Made by a program: the position numbers and the translations under genes. 9,596 bases of DNA from JBDTMC01 sp039934475 (GTDB lineage Bacteria; Acidobacteriota; Terriglobia; Bryobacterales; Bryobacteraceae). Within the stretch, counting starts at the first letter, position 1, and the number at the start of each line of letters is the position of its first letter. Of the stretch, positions 1 to 5,113 are shown piece after piece. The DNA lies in assembly GCA_039934475.1 (NCBI GenBank), contig JBDTMC010000299.1, positions 1 through 9,596 on the forward strand, given 5' to 3'. The notes below the pieces were generated by a model. It saw nothing but the letters and a program-made list of their open reading frames with translations. It did no database searches and had not been told where the DNA came from.

Positions 1-405
1 CGAGGCGTGCTGGCCGCCGGCGAGACCGAACGCGCCATTAAGTTTCTCAAGGACTACTCGGGCCGGCGGCTGTTGGGCGATCACGTTCCGTATCCTGTGG
101 AAGCGTGGCCTGAGGGTGACCAGCGCCATCTGGCGGCTGAGAGCGCGCTCTATTGCCGCGTGTATACAGAAGGATTATTCGGTTTGCGCCCGGCGGGTCT
201 GCGCGCCTTCGTCCTGACGCCGAGGCTGCCGGCGGGGTGGAATTCGATGCGCTTGAACAAGGCGCAAGCATTTGGACACGACTTCGACGTGGCCGTCACC
301 CGGCAGGGCGACCAGCAATTAATCGAGGTCACCACCGGTGGACGCAAGGTGTTCAGTCAGGCGTTGGCAAACGGCGAGTCGGTAACCGTTCGTTTTACCG
401 ACTGA
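1..405 (+). CDS. C-terminal fragment of a six-hairpin glycosidase-like protein
   Basis: The frame is open from base 1, so the gene starts outside the window and only about 134 C-terminal residues are present, ending at the TGA at 403-405. Visible features are an aromatic/acidic stretch (VPYPVEAWPEGDQRHLAAES), then YTEGLFGLRP, and a beta-rich tail containing LTPRLPAGW. This pattern, a last helical hairpin followed by a small beta domain with a 'P-R-L-P-x-G-W' phrase, is what I associate with the end of (alpha/alpha)6 glycoside hydrolase-like proteins. No catalytic acid can be assigned from the fragment, so substrate is unknown. The GTG at 7 is an internal valine, not the start. The stop overlaps the tail of the convergent DNA glycosylase gene by 11 bases. 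Confidence 0.5.
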   Translation, partial: RGVLAAGETERAIKFLKDYSGRRLLGDHVPYPVEAWPEGDQRHLAAESALYCRVYTEGLFGLRPAGLRAFVLTPRLPAGWNSMRLNKAQAFGHDFDVAVTRQGDQQLIEVTTGGRKVFSQALANGESVTVRFTD

Positions 406-961
406 CGAACGGGTTTCCTTTGATAAGGAAGCGCAACGGCCAATCGACGCACTGCCGGATGCCGATGCGAGGCGTGACTTCGATTTCGGGTTCAGCGCCA
501 ACCCTGCGGTGGACTGTCAGCGGCGGTCGGGTGACATCGTGACCGTTCAGCGCGCGCGTGATTCCTAACGCCAGAGTCAGACGCGCCGGCCCGGACGTGA
601 GTTCGCGATCCTTGCGTGCCTTGGGGCGGCGGAGGCGCATCTCCTCGATGCCCGTCACAGGTTCCAGGGCGCGGATGAGGACGCAGCCGGGCTGTCCCTC
701 GGGTTCCGCAACCAGGTTCAAACACTCGTAAAGACCGTAGATGAAGTAGACGTAGGCATGGCCGGGCGGACCAAAGATTACTTTCGTGCGCGGCGTAACG
801 CCACGAGCGGTATGGGCGGCCAGGTCGTCACCCCCCAGGTACGCTTCCGTTTCCACGATCAGACCGGCCGTGCCGCCGTGGACCAGAAGACACCCCAGAA
901 GGTCGCGCGCCACGGTGACCGCGTCGCGAGCATAGAAGGAGCGTGGCAGGGGCCGTTGCAA
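395..961 (-). CDS. 3-methyladenine DNA glycosylase (AAG/MPG family)
   Basis: This base-excision repair enzyme removes alkylated or deaminated purines (3-methyladenine, hypoxanthine and similar) by flipping the base out and cutting the N-glycosidic bond. The 188-residue length is normal for bacterial members. It contains VETEAYLGGDDLAAH (E39, Y41 and H50 correspond to human AAG E125, Y127, H136), then YVYFIYGLYECLN (Y72 and N82 correspond to Y159 and N169), and the family phrases ALEPVTGIEEM and KDRELTSGPARL. All key catalytic and base-pocket residues are therefore present. The start is a TTG at 959-961; an in-frame TAG sits three codons upstream and no ATG or GTG is available between, so TTG is the only full-length choice. 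No Shine-Dalgarno is evident. It is divergent from the next gene with only 28 bases between them. Confidence 0.93.
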   Translation of the reverse strand: MQRPLPRSFYARDAVTVARDLLGCLLVHGGTAGLIVETEAYLGGDDLAAHTARGVTPRTKVIFGPPGHAYVYFIYGLYECLNLVAEPEGQPGCVLIRALEPVTGIEEMRLRRPKARKDRELTSGPARLTLALGITRALNGHDVTRPPLTVHRRVGAEPEIEVTPRIGIRQCVDWPLRFLIKGNPFVSR

Positions 962-989
962 TACACTAGTCTATTGCGTTCATCCGACC

Positions 990-1544
990 ATGCGCCTCTT
1001 CACCGGCATTGGCATACCTTATAAAGTGCGCCGCAACCTGGAGTTGCTGTTGGCTCATCTGCAGCCCACGGCGGCCGTCCAGTGGAGCCCGCCGGAGAAT
1101 CTGCATATCACCACTAAGTTCATCGGCGAGTGGCCGGACGAGAAGTTGGATCAGTTGAAAGACGAACTCCGTAGGGTGCCGCCACCGGGCAGGATCGATC
1201 TTTCCATCGAAGGTCTCGGGTGGTTTCCGAATCCTCATTCACCGCGAATCTTCTGGTGCGGTATCCAGTCTTCTGAGGCTTTGCCCGCGCTGGCGCGGGA
1301 TACCGATGCCATGCTGGCCGCCATCGGCGTACCCAAAGAAACCAAGCCCTATTCCCCGCATCTCACCCTGGCGCGGATCGCGGACAGCGGCAAGCTGTTC
1401 CCACTGAAACAGGCCGTCGCCCAATTGCCGAGCGTCGATTTTGGCCGCTTCACGGCAGAGACTTTCTACCTCTACCTCAGCAAGACTGGGCCCAAGGGTT
1501 CGGTCTACTCGGTGCTTGATAGCTATCCACTAGGAAACGAATGA
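990..1544 (+). CDS. thpR: RNA 2',3'-cyclic phosphodiesterase (2H/LigT family)
   Basis: A 184-residue member of the 2H phosphoesterase family; known relatives hydrolyse 2',3'-cyclic phosphate ends of RNA to 2'-phosphates, and were first described as 2'-5' RNA ligases. The two defining HxTx motifs are seen: H39-I-T-T42 and H124-L-T-L127, about 85 residues apart as expected for the two-lobed fold. The N-terminus (MRLFTGIGIP) matches the usual RxFxAIxxP opening, supporting the ATG at 990 even though no clear Shine-Dalgarno precedes it. It is the first gene of an operon with plsY and gpsA: its TGA overlaps the plsY ATG as ATGA. There is no obvious biochemical link to phospholipid synthesis, so the pairing may only reflect co-expression. 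Confidence 0.92.
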   Translation: MRLFTGIGIPYKVRRNLELLLAHLQPTAAVQWSPPENLHITTKFIGEWPDEKLDQLKDELRRVPPPGRIDLSIEGLGWFPNPHSPRIFWCGIQSSEALPALARDTDAMLAAIGVPKETKPYSPHLTLARIADSGKLFPLKQAVAQLPSVDFGRFTAETFYLYLSKTGPKGSVYSVLDSYPLGNE

Positions 1545-2152
1545 TTCCCGTTCTGCTCGTAATCGCCGCCTACCTTATTGGAGGCATACCGTTCGGCTAC
1601 CTGCTGGTGAAAGTGTTCACGGGCCGTGATGTCCGTACAATGGGCAGCGGCAATATCGGGGCAACCAACGTACTCCGCAGCGCGGGCCGTGGCATCGGGA
1701 TCGCCACACTGCTCTTGGATGCTCTTAAAGGATGGGTGGCTGTGTGGCTGATGGCCCGCTTTGGCCCTGAGGAGACGCCTCCGCTGTGGATGAGCCTGGC
1801 CGCCGTCGCCGTTCTGTTAGGACATGCCTACCCGGTCCTGCTGCGGTTTCGGGGCGGTAAGGCAGTTGCCTCATTCATTGGGGCATTTCTGTATCTCCAG
1901 CCGTGGCCTCTATTCTCGGTGCTGATAGTTTTTGTGGTCTGCGTGGCGGTGACCAAGTACATTTCGATGGGGTCTGTAATGGCCGCAGGGACGTTCCCCC
2001 TGGCGGTGTGGATGATTTCACATCCGCCGACGCCCATCCTGCTGGCGGCGTTGATTTCCGGTGCGCTGATCATTTGGCGGCATCGCGAAAACATTCAGCG
2101 GCTGCGCGCCGGGACGGAGCGCGTGTTTTCGTTGGGAGGTAAGAAGAAGTGA
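1541..2152 (+). CDS. plsY: Acyl-phosphate:glycerol-3-phosphate acyltransferase PlsY
   Basis: Integral membrane enzyme that transfers a fatty acyl group from acyl-phosphate to the sn-1 position of glycerol-3-phosphate, giving lysophosphatidic acid. The 203 residues are strongly hydrophobic with several membrane segments, beginning at residues 2-23. Family motifs are clear: GSGNIGATNVLR (35-46), GHAYPVLLRFRGGKAVA (from G94; the RFRGGK loop binds substrate phosphate), and a later KYISMGSVMAAG. The start is the ATG at 1541 within the ATGA overlap with thpR, implying translational coupling; a weak AGGAAA lies just upstream. Downstream it overlaps gpsA as GTGA. Adjacent plsY and gpsA is a recurrent bacterial arrangement, since GpsA supplies the PlsY acceptor. 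Confidence 0.96.
   Translation: MIPVLLVIAAYLIGGIPFGYLLVKVFTGRDVRTMGSGNIGATNVLRSAGRGIGIATLLLDALKGWVAVWLMARFGPEETPPLWMSLAAVAVLLGHAYPVLLRFRGGKAVASFIGAFLYLQPWPLFSVLIVFVVCVAVTKYISMGSVMAAGTFPLAVWMISHPPTPILLAALISGALIIWRHRENIQRLRAGTERVFSLGGKKK
2134..2139 (+). promoter_or_regulatory. Ribosome binding site for gpsA
   Basis: GGGAGG inside the 3' end of plsY, nine bases ahead of the GTG at 2149. It is the strongest Shine-Dalgarno in the operon and decides in favour of the GTG start that overlaps the plsY stop. Confidence 0.7.
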
Positions 2153-3144
2153 AGCGGCTGGCAGTGATTGGCGCGGGCAGTTGGGGTACCGCCCTGGCGA
2201 TGGTGCTGGCGCCCCGGTTCCAGACGGTGACGCTGTGGGCCTATGAGGCGGACCTGGCGGGGCGCATGGGGGCTACCCGGGAGAACGACGTCTTCCTGCC
2301 TGGGTTTCACCTGCCGGAATGCGTTATCCCCACCAGTTCCTTGCCTCAAGCTCTGGAGGGAGCCGACTCGGTTTTGTGCGTAGTTCCCTCGCAGCACGTA
2401 CGCCGGGTGGTGGCGCAAATGTTGCCATTCCTGCGTCCTGAAATGGTGCTGGTGAGCGCCACCAAAGGCCTGGAGTTGGGCACCCTTCTCCGCATTACCG
2501 AGGTGATGCGCGAGGTGGTGCGCCCGGCGTTCGATCCCCAACTGGCCGTTCTCTCCGGCCCCACCTTTGCCCGCGAGGTGGCTGCAGGGCAACCAGCGGC
2601 CGTGGTGGTGGCCAGCGAAGATGCCTCCGTAGCAGGACGAATTCAGGCGGCCTTCTCCGGCCCCACCTTCCGCCTCTATGTAAACTCCGATCCGATCGGC
2701 GTCGAATTCGGAGCTGCCCTCAAGAACGTCATCGCGATTGCCGCTGGAATCTGCCAGGGCCTGGAACTCGGAAGCAACCCTCGGGCCGCCCTGATCACTC
2801 GCGGATTGGCCGAAATCACCCGCCTGGCCGTGGCGGGTGGGGGCAATCCGTTAACCCTCGCCGGGCTGGCGGGACTCGGGGATCTTGTACTAACGTGCAC
2901 CGGCGAATTGAGCCGGAATCGCCAGGTTGGAATTGAATTGGGGCAGGGACAAACACTTTCTAATATTATTTCTTCCATGCGCATGGTGGCCGAAGGGGTG
3001 AAAACCACTGAGGCGGCTTTGGAACTCGCCGCCCGGTTTGGAGTGGATCTGCCTATTAGTCAACAGGTTGCGGCTGTCTTTGCCGGTCGTCCAGCGCGCG
3101 AAGCACTGCGCGATTTGATGGAGCGGCGACTGAAAATGGAATAG
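2149..3144 (+). CDS. gpsA: Glycerol-3-phosphate dehydrogenase [NAD(P)+]
   Basis: Cytoplasmic enzyme reducing dihydroxyacetone phosphate to sn-glycerol-3-phosphate for phospholipid synthesis. The 331-residue length is typical. Seen in order: the Rossmann motif IGAGSWGTALA (7-17); VPSQHVR and SATKGLE in the middle of the N-terminal domain; LSGPTFAREVA; the catalytic lysine K192 in GAALKNVIAIAAG; and the substrate-binding C-terminal block LAGLGDLVLTCTGELSRNR. All key residues are intact. The start is GTG at 2149, chosen because the Rossmann strand begins immediately (MKRLAVIG) and because of the GGGAGG nine bases upstream. It is the last gene of the thpR-plsY-gpsA operon; its TAG is followed by a palindrome and then the sigma factor gene. 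Confidence 0.97.
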   Translation: MKRLAVIGAGSWGTALAMVLAPRFQTVTLWAYEADLAGRMGATRENDVFLPGFHLPECVIPTSSLPQALEGADSVLCVVPSQHVRRVVAQMLPFLRPEMVLVSATKGLELGTLLRITEVMREVVRPAFDPQLAVLSGPTFAREVAAGQPAAVVVASEDASVAGRIQAAFSGPTFRLYVNSDPIGVEFGAALKNVIAIAAGICQGLELGSNPRAALITRGLAEITRLAVAGGGNPLTLAGLAGLGDLVLTCTGELSRNRQVGIELGQGQTLSNIISSMRMVAEGVKTTEAALELAARFGVDLPISQQVAAVFAGRPAREALRDLMERRLKME

Positions 3145-3152
3145 TAGATTTC

Positions 3153-3181
3153 TTTTCGTACTGGTAAACCAGTTTCGAAAA
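3153..3181. repeat. Inverted repeat between gpsA and the sigma factor gene
   Basis: The core is ACTGG-TAAA-CCAGT (3160-3173), a perfect dyad. It is flanked by TTTTCG (3153-3158) on the left and CGAAAA (3176-3181) on the right, which also pair if one T on the left and two T on the right bulge out. The whole can fold into a hairpin of about 11 base pairs. No T-tract follows on the plus strand, so it is not a canonical intrinsic terminator; it could be an operator, a weak terminator of gpsA, or an mRNA structure. Confidence 0.5.
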
Positions 3182-3189
3182 ATGCCGTC
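3163..3189 (+). promoter_or_regulatory. Possible ECF-type promoter of the sigma factor operon
   Basis: GGTAAACC at 3163-3170 could serve as an ECF-like -35 element (ECF -35 boxes usually carry an AAC core) and CGTC at 3186-3189 as a -10 element, separated by 15 bases; this resembles autoregulated ECF promoters. The transcription start would fall only a few bases before the ATG at 3199, so the mRNA would be nearly leaderless, which fits the absence of a good ribosome binding site. The match is inference from short motifs and may be chance. Confidence 0.28.
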
Positions 3190-3198
3190 TGGGTAGGT

Positions 3199-3846
3199 AT
3201 GACGGCTACGTCCCTCACTTTAGAAACGGCGCAACCTCAGCTAGACGCCGGTGTTGATACATATATAGTCACGAGCGGCATAGCGTTAGAACGCGATGCC
3301 GAGTTGATGCTTCGGGTCCGTGAGGGCTGTTCGACAAGTTTCGCGCAACTGCTGGAACGACATCGGGGTCCGGTAATCCATTTTCTGTATCGCATGGTAC
3401 AGAATCAGGCGGTCGCCGAAGAGTTGGCTCAGGAAGTGTTTCTGCGAGTCTACCGATCCAGGGGAACCTATGAGCCGACAGCGAAGTTCACTACGTGGCT
3501 ATTTCGGATCGCGACGCATTTGGCCTTGAATGCGATTCGGGATGGCAAAGCGGAGAAGAACAAAGAGAGCCTGGATAATGAACAGGCCGATGGGGCGGTC
3601 AGGCAAGTTGCGGATAGGAAACTGAGCGTAGAGCAGGTTCTGGTGAATCAAGTGAAGGTGGATGAGATCCGCCGTTCCATCCAGAGTCTGCCCGATAAAC
3701 AGCGATCCGCAGTACTGATGCACAAGTACCAAGAGTTGGAGTACTCGCAAATTGCGAAAGTACTAAATTGCTCGGAATCGGCAGTAAAATCACTGCTTTT
3801 CCGTGCATACGAGACTTTGCGTTCGAAGCTGGCGCATTTTTCGTAA
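3199..3846 (+). CDS. ECF-type RNA polymerase sigma factor
   Basis: A 215-residue sigma-70 family protein with only regions 2 and 4, the ECF layout. Region 2 spans about residues 37-115 with the core-binding and -10-recognition phrases EELAQEVFLRVYR (74-86) and FTTWLFRIATHLALNAIRD (97-115). Region 4 spans about 157-211 with SLPDKQRSAVLM and the helix-turn-helix YSQIAKVLNCSESAVKSLL (182-200). A charged linker separates them. A roughly 35-residue N-terminal extension precedes region 2; the ATG at 3199 keeps it, but it lacks a clear Shine-Dalgarno and an internal ATG at 3307 would begin exactly at region 2, so the start is less sure than the identity. The next gene is a ZAS-type anti-sigma factor, the expected partner. 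Confidence 0.93.
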   Translation: MTATSLTLETAQPQLDAGVDTYIVTSGIALERDAELMLRVREGCSTSFAQLLERHRGPVIHFLYRMVQNQAVAEELAQEVFLRVYRSRGTYEPTAKFTTWLFRIATHLALNAIRDGKAEKNKESLDNEQADGAVRQVADRKLSVEQVLVNQVKVDEIRRSIQSLPDKQRSAVLMHKYQELEYSQIAKVLNCSESAVKSLLFRAYETLRSKLAHFS

Positions 3847-3885
3847 ATCCAATCCTTCGCTGGCTTCGTTTATTATTAATGAAAC

Positions 3886-3890
3886 GGAGG
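3886..3890 (+). promoter_or_regulatory. Ribosome binding site deciding the anti-sigma start
   Basis: GGAGG five bases before the ATG at 3896. It sits after an AT-rich spacer that follows the sigma factor stop and argues against the longer frame that reaches back into the sigma factor gene. Confidence 0.75.
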
Positions 3891-3895
3891 CAGCG

Positions 3896-4405
3896 ATGAA
3901 ATGCCCGGTGCAGTCTGGGGGAAATGCGGAAATCCTGTTGGATTACTGTGCCCACAGCCTGGACGCGCAGCGAGCGGCTCTGCTGGAACAGCACATGGTG
4001 GAATGTGCGGACTGTCAAGCGTTTCACGATGCGCAGTCTGCCCTCTGGACGACCATGGACGCTTGGCCATCCTACCCCGAACCTCCCGATTTTGATCGCA
4101 AGATTTTTGCGCAGATTGCTGCCGAGACGCACCAGTCACGGTGGCGCCAGTGGCGAAATGTTATTGAAACAGCTCATATGCAGCCCGCTATGCCTATAGT
4201 GGGCGCCTGTCTAGCGGTTCTGGCCGGACTCCTCTTCCAAACCACCCGCCCCGCTGCGGCGTTGGGAGAACCACCGATGCACGCCGAATTTCGGGTGGAA
4301 CCCTCTGACGTCGAGCAAGCGGAGAGCACGCTCGAAGACCTTGAGATGCTGCGTCGGCTGCCCAGCGTGGCAGCTTCGCGGAACACGCCGGAAAACTCCC
4401 TCTAG
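3896..4405 (+). CDS. Membrane-anchored zinc-type (zf-HC2/ZAS) anti-sigma factor
   Basis: A 169-residue protein with an N-terminal zinc-binding anti-sigma domain: C3, then H33-x3-C37-x2-C40 (HMVECADC), the ZAS signature. A cytoplasmic linker to about residue 97 is followed by one hydrophobic membrane segment (about 98-113, PIVGACLAVLAGLLF) and a short, acidic, probably periplasmic tail of about 55 residues. In this family the ZAS domain holds the cognate sigma factor inactive until a signal releases it; here the partner would be the ECF factor encoded 49 bases upstream. The frame is open further upstream, but the GGAGG and the C3 zinc ligand near the N-terminus favour ATG 3896. The external tail has no domain I recognise, so the signal is unknown. 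Confidence 0.85.
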   Translation: MKCPVQSGGNAEILLDYCAHSLDAQRAALLEQHMVECADCQAFHDAQSALWTTMDAWPSYPEPPDFDRKIFAQIAAETHQSRWRQWRNVIETAHMQPAMPIVGACLAVLAGLLFQTTRPAAALGEPPMHAEFRVEPSDVEQAESTLEDLEMLRRLPSVAASRNTPENSL

Positions 4406-4407
4406 AA

Positions 4408-4893
4408 ATGTCCCCTCGGTCCTTGCGACGAACAGCCGTTGTGCTGGCGGCTGCCCTCGGCGGCGTCTTAGGCACTGCTGTCTACGCACAGCGGCGCGCG
4501 GTTAAATCAATGCCCGCGGTGGAGCGGCTTCGGCGAATGACGCCGGACCAGCGGCGGCGCGCTTTGGCTGAACTGCCCCCCGCGCGCCGCCAAGCGACGG
4601 AGCAATGGTTGGCGAACTGGGAGAAAATGACGCCCGACGAGCGGCGGCAGCTTACCCGGCGCTACGAGAACTTCCAACAACTAACCCCGGAGCGGCAGCA
4701 GGAACTGCGCGGGGTCTACCACGACTATCAGCTTCTGGCGCCGGCACGGCAGACGGCCGTATCGGCTGAGGCCGCACGGTTGCGTAAGTTGTCTAAGAGC
4801 GAGCGCCTGAAGGAACTCCATAGCGACGCGTTTCAAGGACGGTATTCCACCCCCGAGCGCGATATTCTCGAAAAGCTCGCCCGAACGGATTGA
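4408..4893 (+). CDS. Exported DUF3106-type repeat protein
   Basis: A 161-residue protein with an N-terminal signal peptide (arginine-rich start, hydrophobic 10-25, likely cleavage after AVYA at 27). The mature part is highly charged, helical, and rich in Arg, Gln and Glu, with repeated [ML]TP[DE]xR phrases such as MTPDQRRRAL (44), MTPDERRQL (74) and LTPERQQEL (92), as in DUF3106 proteins. The phrases recur every 18 residues from 56 to 146. It starts two bases after the anti-sigma stop, so it is almost certainly co-transcribed. Spy/CpxP-type periplasmic stress proteins also carry LTPxQ-like helical motifs; a role as periplasmic sensor or effector of the sigma/anti-sigma pair is inferred from this analogy and the location only. 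Confidence 0.82.
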   Translation: MSPRSLRRTAVVLAAALGGVLGTAVYAQRRAVKSMPAVERLRRMTPDQRRRALAELPPARRQATEQWLANWEKMTPDERRQLTRRYENFQQLTPERQQELRGVYHDYQLLAPARQTAVSAEAARLRKLSKSERLKELHSDAFQGRYSTPERDILEKLARTD

Positions 4894-4899
4894 TCCGGC

Positions 4900-5109
4900 C
4901 TATTGGTGCGGGAACGCCGCTTTGTTCAGCGTTTCCACCACGTCAGGCATAGAGAGACCGTATTTGCGGCAGAGGACGTCGATCGTGCAGTCATCGCACG
5001 AGGCGCGAAATCCATAATTCACCATCACTGCCGCTGTCGCCGGGTGCTCGAGGCGTATCTCCCGAACGGTCATGCTGCTGCGAATCAAGTTGTCAAACCG
5101 TAAAGACAT
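4900..5109 (-). CDS. Small CxxC protein, DUF1858/ScdA N-terminal-like
   Basis: A 69-residue protein with the pattern MTVREIRLEHPATAAVMVNY-GF (from M13), then C38-x2-C41-x5-C47 and a C-terminal helix YGLSMPDVVETLN. This resembles the small helical domain of DUF1858 and the N-terminal domain of ScdA/RIC iron-sulfur repair proteins (DUF542), where cysteines have a redox or metal role; which of the two is closer I cannot tell. The ATG at 5107-5109 is chosen because an AGGA lies just upstream and the frame further upstream (to 5235) translates into Arg/Trp-rich sequence overlapping the peptidase gene. It lies 4 bases after the M49 peptidase stop on the same strand, so co-transcription is likely, although the peptidase is exported and this protein has no signal peptide. 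It is convergent with the DUF3106 gene, with a 6-base gap. Confidence 0.72.
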   Translation of the reverse strand: MSLRFDNLIRSSMTVREIRLEHPATAAVMVNYGFRASCDDCTIDVLCRKYGLSMPDVVETLNKAAFPHQ

Positions 5110-5113
5110 CGTC

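Noticed and set aside
3153..3181. Intrinsic terminator of gpsA
   Set aside because: The hairpin is real but is followed by AATGCCG rather than a T-tract on the plus strand, and its stem is not GC-rich.
3803..3895. Longer anti-sigma frame starting inside the sigma factor gene
   Set aside because: GGAGG five bases before ATG 3896 and the zinc-ligand cysteine at position 3 fit the shorter form; the extra 31 residues have no family resemblance.
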